Below, piece by piece: positions 10,237-20,825 of a DNA stretch of 64,000 bases; the first letter of the stretch is position 1, and each line of letters starts with the position of its first letter. The notes beneath the pieces were generated by a model. That model ran no database searches. It was not told where the DNA came from and was given only the letters and a program-made list of their open reading frames with translations. The DNA is taken from NCBI RefSeq assembly GCF_000227135.1, contig NC_018262.1:940223-1004222 (forward strand). Reading direction: 5' to 3'. A program made the translations under genes and the position numbers. This DNA is from Leishmania donovani (taxonomy: Eukaryota > Euglenozoa > Kinetoplastea > Trypanosomatida > Trypanosomatidae).

Positions 10237-10790
10237 GCTGTGCGACAGAAATGTTTTTTTTTTTTTGTTTCCTTCTCTTCCCTCTGAGGTGTACCCCAAA
10301 GAGGCTTATGCGCGCCCACGCGGAAGCACCATATGCTTTTTTTGTGCTCTCTGTCACTGCTTTACTGCTGTTGATCTGCTACACATCTGTACTCCTACTT
10401 GATACTCTGCTTTCTACGTTCAGAAAATCATGGAGAGAGGCACACCCACACCTACGCACAGACGGCTCATAAACCACGGACAGAGTGTCGACTGCGCCGA
10501 GTGTACACGTCTCACCGACACATGCGCATCCCAAAAGAAGGCCGGCAGACGACAAGAAACAGCTACTAGACATGCCGCTGAATGTCAAACACCCACAGTA
10601 GCGGCTGACCTCGGATCCGCTGTGCTTTTCCTTTGCTCTTGTACTTCTTCGGGCCCGTCAATCATGCACGCCACGTGCACCTTTCCCGCGAAATGTCGAA
10701 AGGAGAGCCAAACGCGTCGCCCCTTCCCCCTTCCCATTCCATCTTCTGCCAGCCGTGCCACTATATCGTCTGCGCCGCACCCTCCGACAT

Positions 10791-10813
10791 ACACACACAC
10801 ACACACACACACA
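10791..10813. repeat. (AC)n microsatellite
   Basis: Eleven and a half uninterrupted AC units, typical of Leishmania intergenic DNA and probably length-polymorphic between strains. Confidence 0.95.
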
Positions 10814-10910
10814 GTCAGGTCGCGCCTCGGTGTGCCCGCCTGTGTCTCCGCCGATAAATGTTACACACTCGCACGTGAAGAGAGAGCTTCATCTCTGCCA
10901 TGCTCGTCGT

Positions 10911-10957
10911 CATCTTCTCCCTCTTTCCTTTCCTCCTCGTATTCCCTCACATTTAAG
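10911..10957 (+). promoter_or_regulatory. Putative SL trans-splice acceptor for the 11112 gene
   Basis: A TCTTCTCCCTCTTTCC-type tract is followed by AAG at 10955-10957. There is no ATG between this AG and the start at 11112. Confidence 0.45.
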
Positions 10958-11111
10958 TTTTGTCGCTCCGTGTAGGGGGCTCGCCATTCCTCCCTGTCAC
11001 CGCCGTTGCACAACACCTTTTTCCGCCCAGGCTCCTCGTGAAGCTTCCAAGAGAGAAAGGGGACGGGCAAAGAGGACCGTGCCACCTCCATTATCGTTTC
11101 TGCGGCATCAC

Positions 11112-12593
11112 ATGCATCGTGTAGCTCGACATTTTGGCGCACTCGTGTGCCACGGCCGCCGCAATGCTGACCAGAGGCAACTGCGAGTCGGTCGAAACAC
11201 CCCGCCATTGCCGCTTTCTCTTACGACACGTCTGTGCAGCAGCACTCCACTGCCACCACAGCACCCTTCCGCGTCTGCTTCTGCTCTGTTCACCGGTGAG
11301 GGCGAGTTTAGCGCGGGTGGCGAGAATAGGCGAAACCCGGTAAAAGCGGGGCACTCGCACTACCTCGCGTCGATGCCGTTTATGTCGTCCATGAATGCCG
11401 ACGAAGGGTTCACAGAGCAGATCGTCGAGACTCCCGGCTACTCTGAAGAGGACGCGTTCGGCCACAAGGACCCCCTCAAGGCTGTCGAGCACACGCTGAC
11501 GACAAAGAGGAAATCCTCGGCTTGCGATACTGCCAGCGGCCGTGACGCGCAGACGGCAGAGATCACCACATCGCCAGCGTTTCACTCCACTGTTGATTCC
11601 ACTGCCACTTCGGCACCGGAGACCGACTTGGCGAAGGAGGTGGACGCGGTGGCAAGTGGCCGCAACCGCCGCCGCAACCGCCGCAAGCGCACTGCGGACG
11701 CCATCCTCGGCGACGTCCTGCACGACGCGCTCCTTCTGCGCGACATGGGCGAGAAGCCAACCGCTGACTTTGTGTATAAGCGCACGCAAGAGCGGATGTA
11801 CGAGGAGGAGTACGGTCGAAAACCGCCAAGTGCAAAGGAAAACGCCGCGAAGTTCATTCCGTTCCCTCCTGACTTTCACTTGCACCGCCTGCTGCCGCTT
11901 TTTGGTGATTGTGGCCGCGATGCTGCCGAGGACGTTGCGACGGACTCAGCCTCTTGTGGTGCGGCTCGGCCCGTCACTCCTGCGCCGGTGTACACGAAAA
12001 ACTTCATGAACGCCTACGCGCTTATGGCGCCGGATCCGTGGCCTGAGAGAGCCGTGACGCCCGAGAACCCGGTGTGGACTCGCCGCGACGTGGATGTGGA
12101 CAAGGAGAAGACGGGCGGCCGGGGACTGAAGGAGTGGGAAGATCGCGTTTACGGCCTGCGACCCGGCTACGACGTCCATGGCGAGTTCATCGATGCCATG
12201 GATGAGTTGGGGTACTGGGAGGTGCAGCTGATTCACTTCCTACGCGTGGTGCCACTGAGTCAGCGCCGCAGCCTGCCATTCCTTCATGAGTGGTACCGTC
12301 TTCTGGTGCATCGCGTGATTCGCGCCGAGCGCCGCTATATCCGCATCCGCGACGCTGCTCTAGCAAACACCAAAGTCTCCACGTCACTGTTTAATCGCAC
12401 GGAGCAGCCGATCGATGCCGTTCGCAGCTACTATGCGGAGGCGCACCGATCCTTGGCCAGCGCCAACTACGACCCGCTACGCATGAAGAAATCGGCCCTC
12501 GCGCCTCTGATGCGCATGACGGACGAGGAGTTTGCCGAGTGGCAAGAGGTGCAGCGGCAGCGCCGGAACTCGCTTGCGGCGGAGCTTGCTTAG
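11112..12593 (+). CDS. Conserved hypothetical protein, probably mitochondrial
   Basis: 493 residues from the first ATG after the probable SL acceptor. The first 30 residues (MHRVARHFGALVCHGRRN...) have Arg and His but no acidic residue until the Asp in RRNADQ, as in mitochondrial presequences. A disordered section of about 150 residues follows. A basic patch (NRRRNRRKR, about residue 178-186) leads into the ordered region from about 187 to the end, which contains LPFLHEWYRLLVHRVIRAERRYIRIRD (quoted here in part) and a C-terminal charged helix ending EWQEVQRQRRNSL. I do not recognise the family. The presequence-like N-terminus and basic ordered domain would suit a mitochondrial ribosome or RNA-processing factor, but that is inference only; RRNRRKR could instead act as a nuclear signal. 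Confidence 0.8.
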   Translation: MHRVARHFGALVCHGRRNADQRQLRVGRNTPPLPLSLTTRLCSSTPLPPQHPSASASALFTGEGEFSAGGENRRNPVKAGHSHYLASMPFMSSMNADEGFTEQIVETPGYSEEDAFGHKDPLKAVEHTLTTKRKSSACDTASGRDAQTAEITTSPAFHSTVDSTATSAPETDLAKEVDAVASGRNRRRNRRKRTADAILGDVLHDALLLRDMGEKPTADFVYKRTQERMYEEEYGRKPPSAKENAAKFIPFPPDFHLHRLLPLFGDCGRDAAEDVATDSASCGAARPVTPAPVYTKNFMNAYALMAPDPWPERAVTPENPVWTRRDVDVDKEKTGGRGLKEWEDRVYGLRPGYDVHGEFIDAMDELGYWEVQLIHFLRVVPLSQRRSLPFLHEWYRLLVHRVIRAERRYIRIRDAALANTKVSTSLFNRTEQPIDAVRSYYAEAHRSLASANYDPLRMKKSALAPLMRMTDEEFAEWQEVQRQRRNSLAAELA

Positions 12594-13694
12594 TGTCGTC
12601 TAGGAGCGTAGGAGAAGGAAGGGCTAGGTTGAGGGGCATCAGCTGCGACGGGTTGCCTGCGTGATGGATCAAAGGCCACCTGCTTGCGTGTGGCGAGTAT
12701 GACGCGTCTATATTTCTATCCACACTTTGCACGCGCGTTTTTGCGACATTAAACGCGAAACAGACGCGCATCCGTGAGGGTCACGCTGCCCTCTCTCTCT
12801 GTTTGCAAGCGCTGTGCGTGCGTGTTGGCGCGTTTACAGAGCGAAGTCCCATTCTTCGGCGGTTTTCAAAACAAAAAACAACAACAAAATCGTAGCAATA
12901 CCGAAATTCGTAGAATGCAAGCAAGGAGACCAGCAACGACGATGACGTTGTGGTGTACCAGTGTGGAAAAGGCTCCTGCACATGCGTGGTGTAACGATAG
13001 AGGCAGAGAAGCTATCGTTGCAATCCTCTTCTGATGGTTATCTCCTGCTCCCCCCTCCCCTCCCCTTCCCTGAGTTGTGCGTGTGTGCAAACACAGCGCG
13101 CTGCTGTCTCGTAGAGCGACACACGGCACTGCACTCCATCCGCAGCAGCCCAAAGTCCAAGCTACAGTCTACTTTCCCGACATCCTTTGCTTGCGTCCTT
13201 CGTAAACGTCCTCGTGGGCCTCTCGCCGCCGCGCATGTAGGTGTTTTGCACCGCAGCTGCTTTCGTTTGCTCCCCGTACGTGTGAAGCATCCATCTTGTC
13301 CCTCTCGCTCTTTTTCTGTCGTCGCTGCTCACACACCCCACCACGCGCACACTTTCGCTGGTGCACCGCTGCCCGGGGCGGGAGTGCACGCGAACATATT
13401 TTACAGTGACACTCAGAGGATCTGCTTTTGCGCGACTTGCGCATGAGCGGCAAGACACGGGCCGCAGACGCCTTCGGCTCCCTTCTGCGGCACGTCTCTG
13501 TCATTGTTGTCGCTCTTTCCTGTTCGCCTTTGATGCTTATCTTTTTTTCCGTTCTTTTCTATTCGCATTTTCAGAGAACACCACATCTGCCGCTCGTTGC
13601 CGGCTGGCCATCGTATCCGAAGGAAAGACAAGCGAAAAGGCCCTCTCTTTTTTCCTTCTTTTGGTGACCTTGAAACGCCTCTTCGGCTTCATCT
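12594..13694 (+). other. Intergenic/UTR region, no gene seen
   Basis: 1.1 kb. It contains an A/C-rich stretch (12865-12895), C/T runs near 13050-13070 and a strong T/C tract ending in TTTTCAG at 13574. Reading frames on both strands are short and compositionally biased. Confidence 0.7.
13505..13574 (+). promoter_or_regulatory. Putative SL trans-splice acceptor for the Pam16-like gene
   Basis: A T-rich pyrimidine tract of about 65 nt ends in CATTTTCAG with AG at 13573-13574. The first downstream ATG is 13695, giving a 5' UTR of about 120 nt. This is one of the clearest acceptors in the window. Confidence 0.55.
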
Positions 13695-14456
13695 ATGAGG
13701 CGTCTTCGGATGGGTAGGCGGACAGTCGCGACACCAACTGTCATGACATCGGTCCCTCCCGCGTCGTATTCGAGCGGTGCGTATACGACGTTGACATCTC
13801 GACTGCGCTCCGCTGCCACCGCCGCTGCTGCAAACGCTGCGGTGGCGACAAGGAGGGGGGCACTTGGAGCAGACTCGCCGCCGCTTCGCGGCTGCGTTGG
13901 CACAGGAGGGTCGTCGCCAGCGCTGTTTCGCCCCACGCGCGTCGCCCGGATTCCTCCGCAGCTGGCGCGGTTCTTGATCGCCGGTAGTGCTGCGCTGCTG
14001 CAAGTGTTTATGGTTGCATACCAGCGGGAGAGTCAAAAACTTCGTCAGGAAGAGCAGGCGCGTGGCGCGGTGGGATCAGCGCAGGATTCCACAGGGATTA
14101 GGAACCCTCGTGCGATGTCCGCGATGGAGGCGATGCAAGTGCTTGGCCTTGATCGCAGATTCCCTGATGTGTACACGAGTGTGCAGCAGGCGGAGGCCAG
14201 GTCGACGTCGACATCAGCGTTGCTCCCGCTGGCGCCTGGGGAGGCACGTAGGGCGGCGCAGCTAAACTTCGAGCGCATGTTCGGCCTTGCCGCCAAAGAG
14301 GGGAACGCGTTCTTGGCAGGCAAGCTGAGCGCCGCCTACCGCATTTGTGTGGACCCAAGCTGGGATCAGGCGATGTCGGGTGAAGACGAAACGGCGGATG
14401 CCAACACACGATCGACGACGGCGGTAAACGCTGGTGAGCAGGGGCGCTCCTTGTAG
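13695..14456 (+). CDS. PAM16: Pam16/Tim16-like subunit of the mitochondrial import motor
   Basis: 253 residues. In other eukaryotes Pam16 (Tim16, Magmas) is a J-like protein of the inner-membrane PAM motor that pairs with the J-protein Pam18 to restrain mtHsp70 at the TIM23 channel. Here residues 1-60 are Arg/Ser/Thr/Ala-rich with almost no acid, like a presequence. Residues about 86-112 match the Pam16 hydrophobic N-terminal helix followed by YQRESQKLRQEEQA. Residues about 142-221 fit the J-like domain: SAMEAMQVLGL for helix I, then ARRAAQLNFERMFGL and NAFLAGKLSAAYRICVD for helices II and III, matching the Pam16 pattern YEHLF...G..FYLQSKV.RAKE. As in Pam16 there is no HPD tripeptide. The protein is about twice the usual length, because of the N-terminal extension, a Ser/Thr-rich insert between helices I and II (about 160-183) and a disordered tail. 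The assignment rests on pattern, not on a search. Confidence 0.7.
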   Translation: MRRLRMGRRTVATPTVMTSVPPASYSSGAYTTLTSRLRSAATAAAANAAVATRRGALGADSPPLRGCVGTGGSSPALFRPTRVARIPPQLARFLIAGSAALLQVFMVAYQRESQKLRQEEQARGAVGSAQDSTGIRNPRAMSAMEAMQVLGLDRRFPDVYTSVQQAEARSTSTSALLPLAPGEARRAAQLNFERMFGLAAKEGNAFLAGKLSAAYRICVDPSWDQAMSGEDETADANTRSTTAVNAGEQGRSL

Positions 14457-15402
14457 GAGGGCAGGGCGGGTCGTGGCCTACTTTTTCTAGGCAAAGGCGC
14501 ACGCACGTGGCGCCGCCCCTCTAGTTGCCACTTTTTCGTGTCGTGCCGATGTCCAAGTATGCATTTGTGCGCGGTCTTCTTAGTGCTCTGCGTGATTGAA
14601 ACTCGGTCTACTCCACCGTGTGTCTCACGTGTCTTTGCTACTGATCTTTTCTGTAACAAGCTTTTTCACCCCTTCTGCGTCTCCTCATGGCCGCCACATC
14701 TCGGCGCCTGATTCACCGTCGCACCGCTTCTCGCCGCTGTTCCTCCGCACGAGCTGAGGCACATTCTTGGTTGAAGAAGCGCATAGGCTATGATCGCCCC
14801 CCCCTTGCGTGCATGCAGTCAGAGGGAAAAGCGAAGACGACGCTGCTAACTGAGTGAGTTCCGTGGTTGAGCGTCAACGCACGTTTCTTCGGAGACTGCA
14901 CCACCTGTCGTTGCGGGCACTGAGTGCTCTCTCTCCTTCTCCCCCCCAACGCTGCCTCTTTCTCACTCGCGAACTTGCGCGCGCTTGTTTCAGCGTTGCC
15001 CTTCACCCAATCTACCATCGCAGGCGTAATGCTCCTCCATCACGTTGCAATGTGCTCTGTTACCGCTCTCCTTCGCCTTTTGCTCTTGTGCTTTCGTTGT
15101 TGGACTTCTGGCCTCTCTCCCTCGCCACCGCCCTACTTGCGCAGCCATCTGAATAGCACACACGCACACACGCACATCCTATGTATATCTTTTAGGAGTC
15201 GGTGGCACTGTACTAGTAAAGCGCAGGCACATTTTTTTTTTTGGCACCCCCGCCCCTTCCTTGCCTCAGCTGTCGCATTCTTTTAGCTGTGCGACGCGCA
15301 CGCTTTCCAGTTAGTCCATCAGCGACCACTACACCATACCACTCCCTTCCTCTCGTGCCCTCTCAACTGCCCCTCCGTGCTTCCTTCGAAGAAACGAACA
15401 AA

Positions 15403-15429
<27 letters not shown>
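15403..15429. repeat. (AC)n microsatellite
   Basis: About 13.5 AC units in the spacer upstream of the kinase gene. Confidence 0.95.
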
Positions 15430-15433
<4 letters not shown>

Positions 15434-17220
15434 GAAGTCACCAGACAACTCTCTGCTGCTCTCGAAGCACCTACGAGGGGGGGGTCGCTCGCGTCGGCGA
15501 GAAAACGAGAGAAAGGGGCAGGCGCGCGTCCAAAACGTCAGAGACGCAAACACCCACACAAAAACGCCCATACATACAGTAGGTACGAAAGGACCGCTCA
15601 AACAAAACCCCCTTCCCCCTCTTTCTCCCTCCAAAAAAAAAAAACAGTATTTGCCGATTTCGCGTCCAAAAGCTGCTGCACGCTCTCTCTCTGTTTTTTT
15701 TTTCTTCTTTGATGCTGCGTCGCTTTATTCGCTCCTCTTCGCCCACCCCCTCCTCCTCCCATTCTTTTGTTTTCCGTGACATCTGTTCGACGCATCTATT
15801 CCTTTTTTTTTGCTGTTTTGCTTTACTCTTACTTCTTCTTTCCCTCTTCTCTTGCGGGTCGCTTACGAGTTAGGTAAAGAGCGCATCCTCATTCTTTTGG
15901 TTCTCTGTCTTTCCACTTTTTCTCTGTTTTCCCCCTTTTCGCTTTTCGCGCCGTTGCGTCACTCATTACTGCTGCGCTCCCTTTTTCCAGTCGAGGAGTC
16001 CTCATTCTTTCACACGCGCACATATATTCATCAACGCGCAACCACCTCCTCAGGCGACGGAAGCGGTTGCGGCGACTTTCTTCTTCGCCTGCTTTTTGTT
16101 TTCGATTCTGGAACTATTATAATATATATGTATACATTTCTTTGGCACCTTTCCTTTGGCTTTCCTCTTCTCCTGCGCTCAGCGAGAGAGCCCCCAAAAG
16201 CGGAAAGGAGGCTCGACGTATCGCGGATGCGTCTTTCGTGCGCTGCTGGTTTCTTTTTGCTTTTGAGGGGAGGCTGCTTTGCTGTTGTGGGTGTTTGCTT
16301 GTCTCTCTAGTATCTGAGAGCTCGTGCGTGGGCACCTGAGCTCACACATCTTTTTTCCCCGTTTTATCGTAATTGCGCCCTTTTTTCACTTCTGGTCTTT
16401 TTTGTGCTTCCGTGTTTTCTTTTTTTTTACGCGCGTGCGTATTGTTTTTGTCTCCCGTGCATGCGTGTTTCACCTTCCCATTTCCGCTTTCCTTCTGTGC
16501 AACCTAAAAGAATCCCCCTCTCGTTCATTCCTCGCTCTAGTTCTCTCCCTTCAGCCTGAATCGTCGTTGTTCTTTGTGCTTGTGTGCTTGACGTCTCGCC
16601 AGGTTGGATGAAGCGGCAAGATCTCCCCCAGAAAAGAAAGGAGATCGATCGCTTCACCTGCACACCTACAAACCTAGAACCAAGTGTCGCGCAGACGTAA
16701 ACAAACACGAGTACACCGTGGTGAAGATTGCTGTGGCGAGGCGGCGCATCTCGTACATCTATATTCTTTGTTGTTGTGAGCAAGTCTAAGTGCAAGCCCT
16801 GGAGAGAGGCTTTCGACCTGTTTTGAGCTGTGCTACAGCGGCCTGCGTGTGCGTGTGTGTGTGTGTGCGTCACTTGCCCGTCACCCTATCTCGCTGCCGT
16901 GGCACGAGAAAAAAGCGGAGAACACACGCCTTGCTGCTTTGCTGGGCTGCGAGTGCAGCCGCAAGAAAGAGAGCGAGCGAGCGAGAGAGAAAAGCTAGAG
17001 GTGCAGAGAAGAGGAAAGAAGACGAAACAAGCAAGCCGAGCTTACTGCCCGGTTCGTCGAAAAGCTGTGTTGTGTGTGTTGTGTATTGTGCTTTCGGTTT
17101 TCCTTCTCCAGATCGGGGTGTAACGCCGTTTGCGTGGCTCCTTTTTTTTCTTTTTCTTCGTCTTTTGCCTTTTTTTTGTAAGAGATTTGTGGCACGCTTG
17201 GGGCTCATTTCTTTTGTGGT

Positions 17221-17278
17221 TTTCATTTCTTTCATCGCCGCACCCTCACCATCTTGTTCTCCCGATCGCGTCTCTCAG
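17221..17278 (+). promoter_or_regulatory. Putative SL trans-splice acceptor for the CAMKK-like kinase
   Basis: A pyrimidine-rich stretch ends in TCTCTCAG with AG at 17277-17278, and no ATG lies between it and 17439. A second candidate, TTTCCCTCAG with AG at 17433-17434, would leave only four untranslated nucleotides from the genome. Confidence 0.4.
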
Positions 17279-17438
17279 GTGTACGTCATCTCGCATCGGT
17301 CAACTCGGGGCTGTGAAGGAGAACGGGCACCCCTAGGAGGTATCTCGCCTCTTCTGTCGTTGCGTTCTTTTCCGATTCCCTTATCCTTTTCCTTTTAAGG
17401 GCGACTCTTTCGGACCGCGTTTTCTTTCCCTCAGTCGA

Positions 17439-20400
17439 ATGATCACCTCACGAGGCAAGGCGAGTGGCCATGTCAAGCCGGCTTCGCCGGCCTCGGCGAA
17501 GGATGCAGCCCCATTCTTCGCTGCCGCCCCTACGGCAGTCACCGCCTCCAAAACATCTTACTCGAGCAACGATGGGCACAACCCCCTCATCAATGATCTA
17601 TTAAAGGATCTTGACAAGAACTCTTTTCCTGAGGACGTCCACGGTGCTGGCCACGTGCAAGAGCAGAATGTCAGCAATGCTAATAGCTTTTCGAACTTCG
17701 ACCTACAGCTGCGGCGGCCCAGCGAGGAATCGGCGGCGAGTTGCCGTAGCAGCGCCCGAAACCGTGACAAGACAGCCACGGATATTCTCTGCAAGACTGG
17801 TCAGCACTTTGTGCACGCCATGCGGATGCACAAACTGGAGGATTTCTTCTGCCCTGCTCACGGTGAGAGCGCCGAGGACGTGCTGCGACGCCAGCTGCGC
17901 AAGAAAGATCAAGAGGAGGTGGAGGCAGTGGTGCTCACGTTAGTGGAGCTGCTCGAGGAGGTGCGCAAGGCAAGGAGCCAATTAGTGCCGCTCGCCGGCT
18001 CGCTCTCGTTGCTCGACACGTCGGGGCGAAAGCGTACCTCCTTCAATAGCATGCACTCCGCAGTGAGCACGGCTAGCCTCATGCGGCCACCGGTGCATGA
18101 GACGAATCAGCTCGCCATGGCGTACGATCAGCAGGGAAACCGCATGATAAACTGCTATAGGGTGATCGCGAATCTAGGACGTGGCGCGTACGGCAAAGTG
18201 AAGCTTGGAGTCGACACCAACACCGGCCAGATGGTAGCCATCAAAATAATTGACAAGAAGCTTCTCAAGAGGATCGGTGGCCTGGGCAGCAGCAACCAGG
18301 AGGCGGCGCTGAAGCGCGAGATCGCCATCATGAAGAAAGTGCGCCACCGGAACTGCGTATCTCTATACGAGGTTATCGACGACCCGGATTCGCACATACT
18401 CTACCTAATTATGGAGTATGTGCCAAACGGGCCCGTTGTTCGGCTGAAACCGCAGGAGCTCAGCAGCACTGCTCTGGAGTCTATCGAGGCCGGCATTCCG
18501 CTGAACGGCGAGGTCTGCAACAAGGCCCTGATACGTTGTGCGGTGCGGCAGTCCGCCAACGGCGATACTGCGTCCCTCACCGACGCGGAGATCAACAGTA
18601 ATCCGACGATTTTCCTGTGTAAGCCACTTAGCCAGCACATCTGTGCGCTGTACCTGCGCCAACTTGTGAGTGGACTGCGATATATGCACAAGCGAAACCT
18701 CGTTCACCACGACATCAAGCCGGACAATATATTGGTTGGCACCAACCATCACGTTTTTCTCAGCGACTTCGGTGTTAGCGAGATCCTCTCCACTCGGCAT
18801 GAGGTGAAAAATGCTGTGAAGAAAAACCGTGGCAGCATGAGCGACGACCTCATTAGCGAACACTCCTTCGAATCCGACGGTAGTGATTCGACCAATGATG
18901 ATGGCGCTGGCAGCAAACCTCGCCTGGGCGGTGGCACGCTCCTCTTCACCGCGCCGGAGCTGTTTGACAGCTCGGTGAATAAAAAATTGCTGGATCCCCA
19001 CCTGACCGACGTCTGGGCGCTCGGCGTCACGCTCTACTGCATGCTAGTTGGCATGTCCCCGTTTTTTGGTAACACGTACGCCGATGTGCGCGCAAACATC
19101 CTGACGCAGAGGTACCCGTGGTGCGGCAAGACGATTTACGGGACGCCGCTGGCGGCGGAGTGGCGGGTCGTGCTGAACGGGCTGCTGGCCAAGAACCCGA
19201 ACAATCGCTGGTCGCTGGCGCGGCTCAAGTCGTTCCTCGACCAGCACAGCTTCCAGTACGCCATGCGGCAGAGTGCGTTCCTCGAGGCATCGACGCGGAC
19301 TCGTTCCTTGACCTCTGTGGACGGCGACGCATCCCCCTCCACTTCCACAGCGCAGCGCGCCGCCGGCTTGGCAGCGTCGTCGACCGGGACGTTTGCCAAG
19401 GGACTCAAGCTGCCGCTCGCGTGTAGTTCAGTGGCGAAGGACAAGAACGCCTCTATCCCTCTCCCTCGCGTGGTTTCTTCTCCTAGGGCCGTTTCCGCCT
19501 TGTCAATGGAGGCGGGCAGCGCTGCTCGCAGCTTCCTGTGGGACCTTGGCGTCTCGGAGAAGGAGGTACGAGGTGCCACGCGAACGGTGAAGGTCGAGGT
19601 GGTGCGGCAGACGACCGTCCTCTCGGCGCACACGCGCACCATTGTGCGCCGCTACGTCGAATGGATTCGCGCATGCATGCACGCTCGGAACTTCATTCCA
19701 CTGGGCTGCGCGCCCCCTTTAAGCAGAAAGTCGCACGCCGGCTCCCTGGTCTCCATGCAGATGTGCGCTGACGCCAACAAGAGCAGCAAGACGTTGACCG
19801 CCAGCCGCGAAAAGGCACATGTGACGCACGTCCCTGTCCTCGCTGTGGCGGCAAGGTGCCACCGAACCAGCGAGGCCGGCCCCATAGGCACTAGATCTTC
19901 CTTGTTTCCTGCGCGGAGGAGCCCCCATTCACCGGCGGGAGATACTCGCAAGGGGAGGCAACGGAGCGGCAGCCGCAGCAGCAATGACGGCGGTGGCCGC
20001 GCGCTCACTCGCGGCAGCCTGGAAAGCCGCGCCTCGGACGGCAGATTACAGTCGCTGGATGCTGCCCTCTCAATAGTGAACTTGCAAAGCACCTTCGATG
20101 AGCACTCCCTCACCTTTAGCTTGACGTCATCGAGTGCCTCCTCGCAGGCTTCCTTTTCGTCGCAGCACGGACACAGTGGGCAGCAACCTGGCAGGGAAAC
20201 CCGCACCAATAACGGCATCCTGGCGGGCAACTTGGCAACTCCGAGCGAGGATACGCCGGCGCCCAGAAACGGGATGGCCGACAAAGTCAGTTGGTGTAAT
20301 GCACAGATGCCATCGACGGTCGCGCAGACGATGGTGCCCAGCAGCGCGACGCCTTCATCTATTGCGGAGGAGGACAGCCGAAAAAGGGTGGGCGCAAAAG

Positions 20401-20825
20401 GCAGCAAGAGCCGGTTCCAGCAATTCATGCGCCGCAAGAAAACACCGAGCGGCGCCTCCGTCAGTGATGACCTCACCTCTTACCAATCCACGTTTGCACC
20501 CAAGTCAAATTCTGCGGTGTCGCCGCTACTCGATTCGGTTCTCTGTAGTGGCATCAGCGGCTTGGGAGACAGCAACTCAGCTGGGTGCTGTAGTACACAC
20601 CATAACCCGAAGACTGTCAGCACGACTGACCGTTGTCTTGCCGCGCCACCAGACGAGCACCTCTCGGTGGTGCAGTCTCCAGGCTCGGTGGGCAACAAAC
20701 ACCCTGTAGGGCCGATGCAGGAGCGCCTTTCTGACGGTAAACTGGCTGTTCTGGCCTTGACATCCTTTGAGCAGGTGCCGCACGTCACAGTCTCGAAGCG
20801 GCTTTCCTCCGTTTTTCGGAAATGA
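17439..20825 (+). CDS. CAMKK-family Ser/Thr protein kinase
   Basis: 1,128 residues. The kinase domain spans about residues 238-610: glycine loop LGRGAYGKV (from 246), Lys269 in VAIKII, catalytic loop HHDIKPDN (Asp425, Lys427, Asn430), DFG with Asp443, and TAPEL near 503-508. The strand-5 motif EYVPNGPVV matches the GPV(M) signature of CaMKK/LKB1-upstream-type kinases, and GGT just before LLFTAPE gives a plausible T-loop threonine. HRD is HHD, a change at the Arg that normally reads T-loop phosphorylation. Two inserts stand out: about 60 residues after GPVV and an acidic Ser-rich insert of about 35 between DFG and APE. The N-terminus (1-230) contains a short helical pair. The long tail (610-1128) is Ser/Thr/Arg-rich and disordered, with many possible phosphosites. 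In other eukaryotes such kinases activate AMPK/SNF1; that role is inferred here. Confidence 0.9.
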   Translation: MITSRGKASGHVKPASPASAKDAAPFFAAAPTAVTASKTSYSSNDGHNPLINDLLKDLDKNSFPEDVHGAGHVQEQNVSNANSFSNFDLQLRRPSEESAASCRSSARNRDKTATDILCKTGQHFVHAMRMHKLEDFFCPAHGESAEDVLRRQLRKKDQEEVEAVVLTLVELLEEVRKARSQLVPLAGSLSLLDTSGRKRTSFNSMHSAVSTASLMRPPVHETNQLAMAYDQQGNRMINCYRVIANLGRGAYGKVKLGVDTNTGQMVAIKIIDKKLLKRIGGLGSSNQEAALKREIAIMKKVRHRNCVSLYEVIDDPDSHILYLIMEYVPNGPVVRLKPQELSSTALESIEAGIPLNGEVCNKALIRCAVRQSANGDTASLTDAEINSNPTIFLCKPLSQHICALYLRQLVSGLRYMHKRNLVHHDIKPDNILVGTNHHVFLSDFGVSEILSTRHEVKNAVKKNRGSMSDDLISEHSFESDGSDSTNDDGAGSKPRLGGGTLLFTAPELFDSSVNKKLLDPHLTDVWALGVTLYCMLVGMSPFFGNTYADVRANILTQRYPWCGKTIYGTPLAAEWRVVLNGLLAKNPNNRWSLARLKSFLDQHSFQYAMRQSAFLEASTRTRSLTSVDGDASPSTSTAQRAAGLAASSTGTFAKGLKLPLACSSVAKDKNASIPLPRVVSSPRAVSALSMEAGSAARSFLWDLGVSEKEVRGATRTVKVEVVRQTTVLSAHTRTIVRRYVEWIRACMHARNFIPLGCAPPLSRKSHAGSLVSMQMCADANKSSKTLTASREKAHVTHVPVLAVAARCHRTSEAGPIGTRSSLFPARRSPHSPAGDTRKGRQRSGSRSSNDGGGRALTRGSLESRASDGRLQSLDAALSIVNLQSTFDEHSLTFSLTSSSASSQASFSSQHGHSGQQPGRETRTNNGILAGNLATPSEDTPAPRNGMADKVSWCNAQMPSTVAQTMVPSSATPSSIAEEDSRKRVGAKGSKSRFQQFMRRKKTPSGASVSDDLTSYQSTFAPKSNSAVSPLLDSVLCSGISGLGDSNSAGCCSTHHNPKTVSTTDRCLAAPPDEHLSVVQSPGSVGNKHPVGPMQERLSDGKLAVLALTSFEQVPHVTVSKRLSSVFRK

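Larger units (their letters stand above)
10237..11111 (+). other. Intergenic/UTR region, no gene seen
   Basis: About 0.9 kb with a T-run just after the stop, a (CA)n repeat at 10791-10813 and a C/T tract at about 10911-10955. An open frame continuous with the downstream gene starts at a GTG at 10755, but it reads through the CA repeat and precedes the likely SL acceptor, so I treat it as UTR. Confidence 0.65.
14457..17438 (+). other. Long intergenic/UTR region, C/T-rich, no gene seen
   Basis: 3.0 kb dominated by T/C runs, an (AC)n repeat at 15403-15429, A8+ and T8+ homopolymers and a (GT)n run near 16852-16868. Open frames up to about 200 codons occur on both strands, but they translate to Phe/Leu/Ser or Lys/Arg/Glu low complexity that mirrors the pyrimidine strand. 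It presumably holds the 3' UTR of the Pam16-like gene and the 5' UTR of the kinase. Confidence 0.7.

Noticed and set aside
15810..16310. 166-codon + strand frame in the kinase 5' spacer
   Set aside because: Phe/Leu/Ser-rich product that follows the T/C tract; no sign of codon bias or domain.
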